The notes beneath the pieces are model-generated. The model saw nothing but the letters and a program-made list of their open reading frames with translations. It had not been told where the DNA came from and made no database searches. A DNA stretch of 64,000 nucleotides, taken from assembly GCA_001630475.1 (NCBI GenBank), contig KV419415.1:62001-126000 (forward strand). Reading direction: 5' to 3'. A program made the translations under genes and the position numbers. The stretch comes from Sistotremastrum niveocremeum HHB9708. Its lineage: Eukaryota > Basidiomycota > Agaricomycetes > Sistotremastrales > Sistotremastraceae. Below, piece by piece: positions 21,485-31,794 of the stretch (the first letter of the stretch is position 1; each line of letters opens with the position of its first letter).

Positions 21485-22928
21485 TAGGTAAACTTCGGAG
21501 TCCTGAGGCGATGATAGACGGCATGGGAAGGAGCGCTACGCCAGAGCGTTTATCGCCATATCCATCACCTTCGAACTCGTTCAAGTTTGCATTGTGGAGG
21601 TGGAGACACGATATATTGTTTGCGAATCCTGAGGAAAGAGCGGAGAATAAGAGGTCGAACGGATCTCTTTCCTCTCCGCTCGTCTCGAATTGCTCAAATC
21701 CAAGCGCGATAGAACCCCCCTCAGTTGAACAGAGTCCGTATTTGCTTTTGCACCATGTGTGGGCCATGAAAATTTGATTATAGTGCGTAATTTGATGCTT
21801 GAAGAGCCGAGGAATCACGTGGGCGATATTATCATCTTCGCCTTCACCCGTGATTTGAAAAGTCATATTGGCTTTCGGGGAATGCTGAAGAATTCGGAAG
21901 ATCCGATTGACCTCCCTCCAATCGAGCGCCTCAATGCTCAAGGCTTTGAGAGCCGGGAGCTCGAGGGTTGTTATCTTTGGAATCTTGTTTCTCCATCGCT
22001 TGACATCGATGAATTCGCATGCACCATCTGCATCCGTATCAATAGAGCAAAATTGGAGAGCCGGACATGCTGCAAGAAGTGGAATCACTTCGTCTGCACA
22101 CGTCATCACTTCTCGAATTTTGATGCTGGTGAGACGCGGGAAAGGGGAAAGTGTGGTTGGGTTCAAGACCATAGTATCTAGAACGAGAGATTCGAGTTGT
22201 GGAGCGTGGATCGTGATGGTCGTGCCAAACGTCATGACAACGTCGTCTACTTCGTGGAAGAATGAGGCATGTTTGAGTTGCGGGAAGGGGGTATTTCCGA
22301 TGCGTTCGCTGAATAATTGTCTAAGAAGCATCACAGGATCGTCTGTCTCGATGGCTGGATGCCAACTGACGACTAGGCTGGAGATCACGTCGATGTTTTG
22401 GCAGATAAAATCACCGGCGGATTGGCGCTGATGTTCTTTCGGTCCCACGTATTCATCAGTACGGATGTGGAGGGGAAAACCCTTCGCTCGCGAATGGAAA
22501 AGATCTCTGATCTCAGGAAGCCAGTCCAGACCGATCGTGGTCCATAGAATAGGAGTCTCGATGAGCACAGATCGCAGTCTGCAGTTTCTAAAACCCATAG
22601 ATGATCAGAAACAGTAGCAGTAGTAGGTTTTGATTCATACACAGCAAGTATATTTCTCCAATCGAAAGACTTGCTCAGACGTTCCATACCCCTCCATAAG
22701 TCGACGTAGTGACAGGCTATCTCTCGTAGAACGTCATCAGGCAATCGGCCAAAGGGAACCTCTAGATTGTGCTTGCGCCGTGATAAGAGGGAAAGAGTAG
22801 AATCAGTCTCATCAGGAGCTATGAGGGAGTCATCAATGACTAGAAAGAAGAAGTTTTGAGTTCAAGAAGTCTACAACATGAGTGACAAAACCTTTGTCAA
22901 CATGAACGTCATCCCTCAGTGTTTCCAT

Positions 22929-23656
22929 TCCACTTTCGATCGTCCTTCCTCTGGCTTTCACTCCATCAGCATCCCACTGCCATACAGGTCCTATCTCAAG
23001 TATGACACTCACGTTTCAAGACTTGAGAAAGCGGGCAAGTTGTCGGTTGATGCTCGACGATCTTGGGTTGAGAAGGATCGAGGGATTCTTCAACTTCGCC
23101 GACAGCCGAACGCCGAGCGCTCGGCAAGTCCAAGCCGAGTGTTCCCAGGTTCACCTCCCGAACCGAAGCCCGCTCGCTGACCGTTAATGCGGGACCATCA
23201 TGGTACTCGCTTTGATTGGCTCTTTCGACAAGAACACCAAGACAGAATTCAAGTGCCAGCTGAGCGAAGAAGCCGAAAGCAAAGAAGTTCAATCTCCGCT
23301 GTCTCAAATGGGGAATACCTGCGACTCCGGCTCCGAGTTGAACGCTGCAGACCGAACTGCGGGTTGCAGCGCAACAATTGACTTTGTCACATCATATCAT
23401 AAATTGTCCCGTTTTTTTATCCAGGAATTGGGGCAATAGACACCCGGATCTTCGTCAGCACCGACAAACACGAGAAAAGATTCAAGAATATTGTACACGG
23501 GGGTCGAAGGATACAGGATGTTTCCATTGGATATTGTTTATTATGTTCGAGCGCGGACAATCCAATGGTTGGGCTCAGGTTAGATCTAGTCGATTCCGAC
23601 CTTCACAATGATGGGTATGTATCACTAGTAATATTGAGAGCAACGCGAGATCATGA
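22929..23656. other. Intergenic spacer
   Basis: 728 bp between two minus-strand F-box genes. It includes a perfect 14-bp palindrome (23112-23125), but no gene or transposon ends. Confidence 0.35.
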
Positions 23657-24291
23657 TCAAGTCGTTGAGATCGCAGGTTCTTCAACAAGATTATCAACCT
23701 GCGCTCGGACCGCGGATCTGATGCGATCATCCAAGAGATCGTCAGGAATGCTCAGTACCTCAATTTCAGCACCCTTCCTCCCTCTAACCTGTAGAAATCG
23801 AAGTAACAATCCCGGCGTACAATATGAATTATCGAGGACGAGCTCTATCAGCGACGGACAGAGAATTGGATGTTCATCAGACTCGAAGCTAGAGGTGACC
23901 CGAGAATCAAAAGCTAAGAAAAGATCGTCGATATCGGGCCATCCCATGAGTCGCAATATGAGAAGATTTGGTAAACCTCGAAGACCTGAAGCAATGATTG
24001 ATGGAGCAGGGAGCAGTGCTGGCCCATTGGCTTGGCATGTAGTGTCAAAGGCCATTTCCGACGTCGCATTGACGAGGTTTAAACAAGACACATGCTCAGC
24101 AATTCCTTCACCGAGGAACTCGAATCCTGGTATGAGCGGATTCCGGTTTGCCGGGTCCATACACCAAAATCTTCCAAAACCGAACTCCATGCTAGCTCCG
24201 TCACTTGTGTAGAACCGGAGTTTACCACTGTGCCATGCATGGAATAGAACAACCTCGTCATAGTGAAGAATATGCAGATCCAGAAGATCTA

Positions 24292-24317
24292 AGATAGGGG
24301 TCAAACAATTCCCGCTA
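24292..24317 (+). repeat. Terminal inverted repeat of MITE, left
   Basis: Reads AGATAGGGGTCAAACAAT and on to CGCTAC; pairs with 24863-24888 with about 3 mismatches. Confidence 0.8.
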
Positions 24318-24862
24318 CATGTCGGAGTTTGAAATTGAGATTATGTAAGCGGCCAAATTCTCGAGGAGGAAAACCTCGGTGGCTCGAAATTGTCTGAAAC
24401 CATCGAAAAAAATTGTTCAAAAATTGGGTAAAATATTCAAGATCTTGTGAAAGCAAGACACATGCCTCTATGCTATCCCGACGTATCAAGTGAAGTGGCT
24501 AAAGACATACGACTGTAGCGCCAGGGCTGCACCTGGGAACCGAGAAAGTAGACGAGTTGACGTGACGGTCACATGCTTGATATGGAAAAGCGCCCGTCTA
24601 AGCGAGTCACGTGCATGATTTGTCAGCGGCCAAAATCCCCAAGAAAAATTTCCAACTTTTGGAAACTGCTCGTCCCATACTCAGTTGGGGATTTGGAGCA
24701 TAATTGGAAAATCGAATATTTCTTGACCAAAAACGATTATTTTCTCGACATCATTGCATCAGTTGGAAACTCTCGACGTCCGCAATCGTTTGATGTGTTC
24801 ATATTAGCGTTTGGTAACCAAAGTGTGAGTGGATACGAGTTGTCGGAATTGGTCGGCTAAAG

Positions 24863-24888
24863 TAGCGGAAGTTGTTTGTCCCCTATCT
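24863..24888 (-). repeat. Terminal inverted repeat of MITE, right
   Basis: On the minus strand reads AGATAGGGGACAAACAAC and on to CGCTAC; partner of 24292-24317. Confidence 0.8.
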
Positions 24889-26016
24889 TAAAAGCACTGA
24901 TGCAAAATCAGTGGTGTAGGTTGTTTGGAAATTGATAGTTGCAAGTGGGCAGTGGTTCAGCAGCTGAAGAATTTTGACGAGCTCTCCCCATGCGAACACA
25001 CTGATGCTTAGGAATTTGAGAGAGGGAAGATCGAGACTCGTGATTTGGGGCAGACTTCCTGCCCATCGATTGACATCGAGCTGGTAATTGAACTCATGAT
25101 CCAGATCAACAGTCTCGATAGAGCAGAACTCGAGCGCTGGGCATGCTGCGAATAGTGGGATCAATTCGTCGGCAACAGTCGTCACTTCTTGAATATCAAT
25201 GTTTGTGAGATTGGGGAAAGAGGAGAGTGTGGTGGGGTCTGGGATCACAGCAACGAGCACGAGAGACTCTAATAGGGGAGCGTGGATAATGATCGTAGGT
25301 CCTCTTGGACTCATGACATCGTCGAATTCGTGCATGAGCATCGCATGTTCTAGAACTGGAAATGGTTGCCGTCCTAAGCCTTCGTCGAAAAGATTTCGAA
25401 TCCCCTTGACGGCCCCACTTCCAAATCCTGGATCCCAGCTTATGACAAGGCTGGAGATCCTCTCGATATTCTGGGAGAGAAAATCCGCGGCGCTCTGGCG
25501 TTCGTGTTCTGTCGGTTTCACGAAGCGGTCCGTTCGGACGTGCAGTTTTGAACCCTTTGCTCGAGCATGAAAAAGCTCTATGAGCTCCGTGCGCCAATCG
25601 AGGGCAATCGTGGTCCACAGAGCCGGAGTATCGATAACTACAGACCGCAATCGAGAGTATCTGAAACACGTGTCACTCGAAATAAATTTGGAAGTGAACT
25701 TTGATACGCACACACCGAGAATGTTTCGCCATCCGAAGGATTTGTTTTGATGTTGCATCCCCCTCCATAAGTCAACGTATTGGCTGGATATGTCTCGTAG
25801 GACATCATCGGGCAATCGGCCGAAAGGAATGTCGAGGTTGTGCTGGCGTCGGAGTAAGAGGGAAAGGGTAGCATCAGCTTGATCAGGAGCTGTGCGAGGG
25901 TCGTCACCGGGCTCTGATAATACATGAATACGAGCTCAGCAGTTATACAAAAAACCGACAACACCTTCCCCGAGGTTAACGTCATCCGTCCAAGGTTCCG
26001 TTCGACCGTCGTCCAT

Positions 26017-26518
26017 AGATGCCCCTTGATTCAGCCTATAGTCCATGGCCAGTGAAAATCCACGCTTGATACTTTTTCCGCGTTATGTAGGCCGAACCTG
26101 AGCAACCTGCTAGGTTGATTTGGATGAACTTTGGAGGTCACGGCATACCTGTAATGAACGCGTTCGCCAAACCCTCGCGCCGAGCCTCGGCAAGTCCACG
26201 TGGTCAAATCCCGACTCACAATGCTGGAGGAAAAGCGATATACGCGTGTGTTGTTCCATAGCGAGCTGGGACTTGTTACGACTAGCCATTAATAATATTT
26301 TGGAGTATCAATTTAAATGAACGTACAAGTACAAGAAAACACTGCAGCACACGTTCAATCTCCGATTTCTCGACAAGGACACCTTTGGAACTCCGCTTGG
26401 GCGGCGGTGAGCTTCAAGTTAGCGCTCAGCGTCACCGCTTGCTCTCCCAGTCTCTGGGAAGTTTCAGCCTTTCAGTAAGGTCAATATTTTTTGCTGTATC
26501 AGTGACGATGAAAGTGCA
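26017..26518. other. Divergent promoter spacer
   Basis: About 500 bp between the F-box gene start (minus) and the LRR gene start (plus). No distinct element was recognised. Confidence 0.35.
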
Positions 26519-28771
26519 ATGAGCAGGGTCCGTCTTGATGGATGGAAAGTCGGTGAACGACTCAACCCGCCACCATATACCGAAACTTCAAAGGCCTCGC
26601 CGAAATATGCTCCATCCACTTCGACCTCGACATCCACCTCAGTCTCATCTGCCAATACTGCACCCACTCATACCTTCACTACTCTCTACACACCTCCATT
26701 TTCCACGTCCAATACAAGATCAAGAATTCCATGTCTCCAATATTTCGCAACGAAAGCCCTCATCGAATATATTACCTCGTTGAATCGAGCACCGCGCTCG
26801 GAAGTACAGCTGCGATGGGATATATGTGATCTTGCAGAGTTTGGGCTGCCTGGACCGCTGGCGCTGCCTAATCCGCGGTTTTTCGACGCGTTTTACGCGT
26901 CTCCTCCCTCACACGACTACATCGACGACGCGAACGAGGAGGCGAATGATGACCAAGGTGGAGCAAAAATGGAAGGGACGTCGCCTTTGATATGGTCGAT
27001 CCTTACGCAGCTATACGCCCCCATCCCACCCCAATATCGTTCCTTCACTCTCCCACTCTCCGACCCCTACATCCCCTCCTTCCAATCCTCCTCTCTCTCC
27101 AGCTCCATCATCACCTGCGTCTCACTGACGCGCTGTCAAAATCTGACCGACGACAATATCGTAGTCTTGACGCAGCTGCACGCGATGGTCGGACTAGACA
27201 TCTCCGAATCCGGCGTGTCAGATAAAGGGATCGAAAGACTTTCGGTGGGGTGTAAGACACTCGCTGAGAGTCGCGGACGCAAAGACGGAGGAGGATTACG
27301 CGTCTTGATTCTGAGAGGATGCGAAAAAGTTGTGTCGGACGTGACCTCAGCTATCGATCGATGGAGTGGATTATGTTATCTAGGTGATCTCCAAGACCGT
27401 GTCGATCTCGGCGTGGCTGACGATATCACGATTCCAGATCTTCGAGGAACAAGCTGTAACCGAAATACCATCTCGAAACGTCTTCTCTCATTCACATCCT
27501 CTCTCCCTTTCGACCTACCCACATCCACCACCCCACTCACTCAACTCCTTTCCTCCCTCTCTTCCAGTCCATCATCAGAGTCAGCAACTCGCATACTACA
27601 CATAACATCCCTCGATTACCCTCCCTCATCCACCTCCAACCGTCCCACCCCAACACCCTGGGAAAAGTACGCCACAGGCTCATTCTATCACCGCGCCCCG
27701 GACGGAAAAGTAAAAATGGGGCATGCAGAATCTCTCGCTCAAATGCAAGAATCCGAATCCAACCCGGACGCTCCTAAACAGCCTTTCGAGCCGCGTGAGA
27801 ATGGGTGGGGGAAAGGGAAGACGAAGAAAGATAGAGAGAAAGAGAGGGAGGATATGATGCGTGGGGAAGTTGTGTATAGGCCTCAGGGGTATCAACATCG
27901 GTATCCAAGGGATATTGCGATGGGTGATGCGGATGCAGATGCTCCGGTGGTGCGACGAGAGCCTTTGCCTTTGCCGTTCTATGCGCCGCGTTATCGAGCA
28001 CCTTCAAGACCTACACTCTCAACCCGATGGGATTCTCAATCAAATCTCGTCTTCTATCGTCCACCAGCACCACCTTCCCGCCCTTCCTCTCCCCTTCTCG
28101 ATCTTACTCCATCTCCCACGGCGAAACCGAATAAGACGAACCTAAAAAACAAGAATGGACCGAAGCCTCTTAGATTCGTCGAGCCTGTGCTTCCGAAAGC
28201 TCCGCTACGTGTATCAGATGGAGAGATCGACAGGAAGCGACGGAAGATCGCTGAGAAACTCTTTACGAAACGAGTGCCTCCGTCCTCCACCTCCACCTCT
28301 ACTATTGCGGCAAGCACAGTATCTTCCTCTCAGAGATCTTCGTCACATTCGCCTTCATCTCCTTTCACTCCGTCTTCCCAATCGACCCAATCGTCTCAAT
28401 CTTCCCAGTCGACGCTCGTCAACGCCCCATCATCGACATCTCTCCAAACACCATTCACGAAATCAACTTCCAAATCCACACCTTCACTATTCTCGTTATC
28501 CGCTCGTCCATCTGCCTATCATTCATCCAAATCGACGTCGACTTCGACCCCGACTCCAACTCCCGTACCTTCAATCCCAATAATGATCCCCCCATCAATG
28601 AAAGGCCTCCAACCCCGCTCCGCAGATGCTAAGAAACTCGGACATGCACCTCCCCCTCCCATTCCCGGTCCTGGTTCAGAACCGAATAACGTTAATGGGG
28701 GTGTGAAGAAGGCGGGTGTTGTGCCGTTTGGGAAGCAGAAGGGAAATCCGGATCGGGTGAGGTGGAAGTGA
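26519..28771 (+). CDS. LRR (cysteine-containing subtype) protein, basic tail
   Basis: Hypothetical protein with an N-terminal leucine-rich repeat part and a long low-complexity tail. The LRR-like blocks are 'VSLTRCQNLTDDNIVVLTQL' and 'LRVLILRGCEKVVSDV'. A 54-bp intron is inferred at 27384-27437 (donor GTGATC, acceptor CCAG). It contains no stop and is a multiple of three, so the sequence also reads straight through it, but splicing restores 'LCYLDLRGTSCNR', a proper LRR block, giving 732 aa. The tail (from about residue 380) has Ser/Thr/Pro runs, 'KGKTKKDREKERE' and 'RKRRKIAEKLF', a possible nuclear localisation signal. No enzyme domain was seen; function unknown, perhaps a nuclear scaffold. 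Confidence 0.75.
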   Translation: MSRVRLDGWKVGERLNPPPYTETSKASPKYAPSTSTSTSTSVSSANTAPTHTFTTLYTPPFSTSNTRSRIPCLQYFATKALIEYITSLNRAPRSEVQLRWDICDLAEFGLPGPLALPNPRFFDAFYASPPSHDYIDDANEEANDDQGGAKMEGTSPLIWSILTQLYAPIPPQYRSFTLPLSDPYIPSFQSSSLSSSIITCVSLTRCQNLTDDNIVVLTQLHAMVGLDISESGVSDKGIERLSVGCKTLAESRGRKDGGGLRVLILRGCEKVVSDVTSAIDRWSGLCYLGDLQDRVDLGVADDITIPDLRGTSCNRNTISKRLLSFTSSLPFDLPTSTTPLTQLLSSLSSSPSSESATRILHITSLDYPPSSTSNRPTPTPWEKYATGSFYHRAPDGKVKMGHAESLAQMQESESNPDAPKQPFEPRENGWGKGKTKKDREKEREDMMRGEVVYRPQGYQHRYPRDIAMGDADADAPVVRREPLPLPFYAPRYRAPSRPTLSTRWDSQSNLVFYRPPAPPSRPSSPLLDLTPSPTAKPNKTNLKNKNGPKPLRFVEPVLPKAPLRVSDGEIDRKRRKIAEKLFTKRVPPSSTSTSTIAASTVSSSQRSSSHSPSSPFTPSSQSTQSSQSSQSTLVNAPSSTSLQTPFTKSTSKSTPSLFSLSARPSAYHSSKSTSTSTPTPTPVPSIPIMIPPSMKGLQPRSADAKKLGHAPPPPIPGPGSEPNNVNGGVKKAGVVPFGKQKGNPDRVRWK

Positions 28772-29261
28772 GATCGGAGATTCAGAAGGTAGAGGAGGGG
28801 ATAGAGGAGGGGATAGAGGAGGAAGGGTGTGTGGGGAGGCTAGACATCGAGATTGGCGATGTTGGAAAGTCTTCGTAAGGGTGGAAAGGAAGTTCTCTTG
28901 GTTATCTGCGTTGTTTATTTTATGTGCGTTCGTTAATTGTCGATTTCGTTGTTGTTGTCGTTATCATGCTGTCGTTTCGATATCTATATCTTGCACAGAT
29001 CTTCTTGTACATGTATATTATACGTTAATATTGTGATTATACACTCGATCTTTCATCGCGGAGTATTCTTTTCGATGACATGGGAACGAAGAGGATGCGA
29101 TCAAGTCGTAAGGGTTCGTTTTTGTCTTGATATTGTTGTCGTCATCGATGCTAGTCGACGAAGAGTACATTTGACTATATGGATGATAGGTTCTATTGCG
29201 TTCCGGCGTTATATTCTCATAAAATACCCGATAATCAAAGAATTTGAGCTCAACCCTGAAC
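28772..29261. other. Convergent spacer with 3' untranslated regions
   Basis: Between two genes ending towards each other. Purine-rich GAGGGGATA repeats follow the stop (28795-28825). Nothing else was seen. Confidence 0.4.
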
Positions 29262-30787
29262 TCAGGCGGGCGAAGGTTCCGCTAAGACTTCCTTCACAAG
29301 CTTGGCAGCGATCCCCGCAGTCCCCCACGAAGTCTGATATCCCGCCCCTTCATGTCTAGAAATCACGACAATCGAATCAATCCAAGTCATCGAGATTCAA
29401 TCAGACTCACCCATAATTATAAACAACCTTCACCTTCCCCCCGTCCACCTCCAGCTCCCCCTTCTCAAGTCTAATCCCACCCTTCCTTCCAGGTCTCAAT
29501 CCACACCCACTCTCAATAATCTGCGGTTCGAGATCCTGGATCGTCGGTGATCGACCGGAAGCTTTTATAGAGGCTAATGTCGATGCGGGGAGGAGGGAAG
29601 GGTGGACGGCGAGTGTGCGCGTGAGGATTTCCGAGGTTGTGCTCGGGCGGGGGTGGGGATGCCAGTCGTCTATTCCGCGCGTTCCGCCGAGGATGACCTG
29701 CATTGTTAGCGTCAGCTAAAAGTATAGGAAAGGCGGAGGAGGGTGTAAAGATGTCGATGGAGAAGGAGGGGATAGAGAAGGGGTAGAAGGACTTACGTCT
29801 CCGCTTCGTCGAGGAATGATATACGTCCAATCACCCTTCTTCGGTGCGTATCCCACGCCCACCTTAATCCAAGGCGCTCGAATGAGGACCGTCTGTCCTC
29901 TCACGGGGAACATATCCTTATCCTCAACCCCACCTATCGTACTATCAGCATCCACTCAAACAGACCATGGTCATTAGAGGCTCACGTACCTAGAGATCTC
30001 GCACCGATCCCGGCACAGATGACGATAAGGTCTGGTTCCGAAGTTCCGAATCCTCCTGTGACGATTTGGGAGATGTGTTGGAGTGAGGCGCGATGGACTT
30101 TGCCTCCTTTGCCGAGGAAGGTTGTATAGAGATATAGGAGGTACGCCGGTACGTCGATAGTAACAGTCTCGAATTCAACGCCATCCACTATACCATCCGG
30201 AAGTTCTCCTTTCTCCAATTTCCGGAACTTCAAAAACGCGCATCAATGCCTGCTGTTCGCCGAAGAACGAAAAGGACGTACATTAGGCATCCACTCATAC
30301 GGATGCGGCCCCTCATTTCCCTGCACCTCATCATAATACTCCTTATTCACAATCCGTAAGAACAGCCCCTCCGTAGCCGTACCCTCTGCGCTCATATCCC
30401 AAAACACCTTGAACGTCTCCCGATCGATATCTACAATCTCTGGGTGACATCATGCGTATGATACGACCTCAAGAGACTTACCTCGGCGGGTGGGATTTTC
30501 ATCGCCTGTGGCACTGACGTGGTGGGCTCCCTATAGGCGTCGTTAGATGTTTCTCGGTTGGTTCATGTACGAGAAGGGAGGCGGCTTACGGCCCAGCAGG
30601 ATGTGTAGCGGATGGATTTTGGATCGCCTGGGAGGGTTTCTGCAACGATCGTTACATGATGCCCAAGCTCTTGGATCTTCAACGCTGTCGTCAATCCGAC
30701 GACACCTGCTGTCATTAAAACCTTATCATGATGGGTAAGAGTAAGTGGCTCACCAGCGCCGACGACTGTGACATTCGTGGGAGCCAT
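29262..30787 (-). CDS. D-amino-acid oxidase-like flavoenzyme (DAO family)
   Basis: FAD-dependent oxidation of D-amino acids to keto acids, ammonia and peroxide is the family reaction. Eight exons: 30754-30787, 30590-30705, 30482-30530, 30282-30439, 29990-30227, 29797-29933, 29411-29697 and 29262-29355; total 370 aa, normal for the family. The dinucleotide-binding motif 'VTVVGAGVVGLTTAL' spans intron 1. 'AGAHHVSATGDENP' is the conserved substrate/FAD loop, 'VICAGIGARSL' and 'VRGQTVLIRAPW' are typical central blocks, and 'YNYGHEGAGYQTSWG' is the C-terminal FAD-binding signature. The protein ends 'EPSPA', with no SKL-type peroxisomal signal. D-amino-acid oxidase versus D-aspartate oxidase cannot be decided here. 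Confidence 0.9.
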
Positions 30788-31794
30788 CACAGATTTCTGT
30801 GATGAACACGATGGGAAGATTTCGTCGAGTAATCTAGCTTCAGGAGGAAGATGCTGATAAGAAACGCTTTAGAAATGGTCGCTGTTCGGGATTACAGCGG
30901 ATTTGATAAGCGTACCTGGGTATCTCAGCTACGTTTTTTGCAAGCCATGATTAACCGTCTTTGTGTCGGTTTCTTCAGTAGTGCATGCCAATAATATATC
31001 TCTCAAACCGAGAAAGTCGAGTCAAGACCTGTCCTCACACAGGCCCGACTGGAGAGGTTTATGCCGGACACTCTAGGTACCTACAAGGCTGCAAGACGGC
31101 ATGAGGGTGAAACGCGGCTTCAACATTTGGCGAAGAATGTATCTGGTTGGATAGAGCTATCCGTGGCACTGATCAGAATAAGTGAGGGTCAGAGCTCTCG
31201 GGGGCGTGGATTAGTCAGCGAGTATCCATTCGGTTAGTCGCCGAGTTCCGACATAAGCGCACCCGTGCCCCAGAAATTCCAAGAGAGAAATTCGGAACGC
31301 AGTGCGCTAGGGTCGAAACCAGCTCCTGTACTAGCATCGCATGAACTTGGATCCATATGATGGGAGCGCGAATGTTTTCGAATCCGGTTGTCCGTTCTCA
31401 TCCGAAGCGGCAAATCTCACAAGTGAGGCTTCGCCGCGCCGCTTCGCGCGAGGTACATGAACACCAGAACAGGCTTGAGAACACGAGTACGTACAGGGTG
31501 GTCCAACCATGGCTACATACCGGTGCAGAAGTCATTTGACACAGTTAAGCTGAAGGAGAAACCCTTAGATTGTCCTCGTGCAGGATATACTTGGATATAC
31601 TGACCAATCGGCACCCAGTGCTCGGGGTCAACGATTCCAGTACAATTATACAAATCTGAGATTTCCAGAGTGATCGGCTCTTGGAGAGCGTCTCGAGGCC
31701 ATAGTGCGCGAGGGGATTACCATATAAAGTACGCATCCTCGGGCTCCCTGACACCCGTTTCGTTCTCTCGCTTTCGCTCCGTTGGACAGTCCTG
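30788..31794. other. Divergent intergenic region
   Basis: 1.0 kb between the flavoenzyme start and the membrane protein start; likely contains both promoters. No gene or repeat was recognised. Confidence 0.4.

Larger units (their letters stand above)
19580..22928 (-). pseudogene. F-box/LRR gene split by a Tc1-type transposon
   Basis: Subfamily B gene. Exons 22892-22928 and 22641-22839 (F-box-like 'PFGRLPDDVLREIACHYVDL'), then the LRR exon from 22587 downward. Its reading stops being F-box sequence at 21485, where a TA-flanked element begins, and resumes at 19884. Across the single TA the host sequence reads 'GLRSLPNLIELRATRW' without interruption, and the stop follows at 19580. Without the element the gene would be 547 aa with no other break, so the insertion is the only visible lesion. 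Transcripts from the intact part would end within the element after about 25 foreign residues. The first donor (GTTTTG) is weak but its position and phase match the paralogues. Confidence 0.85.
24292..24888. mobile_element. Non-autonomous TA-target transposon (MITE)
   Basis: 597 bp flanked by TA (24290-24291 and 24889-24890). Terminal inverted repeats of 26 bp start AGATAGGGG and differ at about 3 positions, so it is older than the neighbouring Tc1-type element, or its repeats were never perfect. The TA target suggests the Tc1/mariner superfamily, but the ends are unlike those of the 1598-bp element. A 95-codon internal frame (24573-24860) has no transposase motif. It lies inside the LRR exon of an F-box gene. 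Confidence 0.82.
23657..26016 (-). pseudogene. F-box/LRR gene split by a MITE
   Basis: Subfamily B gene. Exons 25965-26016 ('MDDGRTEPWTDDVNLGE'), 25712-25913 (F-box-like 'PFGRLPDDVLRDISSQYVDL') and the LRR exon from 25660. The LRR exon is interrupted between 24889 and 24291 by a 597-bp TA-flanked element. Across a single TA the host frame reads 'TDFASVLLDLLDLHILHYDE' without a break and runs on to a stop at 23657, giving a 552-aa product if the element were absent. The C-terminal part has 'GLRGLPNLLILRLMGWPDI' and 'CPSLIELVLDNSYC'. With the element present, translation ends just inside it. No other lesion was seen. Confidence 0.83.

Noticed and set aside
23112-23125. Perfect 14-bp palindrome
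   Set aside because: Isolated, with no partner site, gene start or terminator-like context; chance occurrence is likely in GC-rich text.
24573-24860. 95-codon frame inside the 597-bp MITE
   Set aside because: No DDE or helix-turn-helix motif and far too short for a transposase.
27680-28317. Several antisense frames across the low-complexity tail of the LRR protein gene
   Set aside because: They mirror Ser/Pro-rich codons of the real gene and lack motifs or start context.
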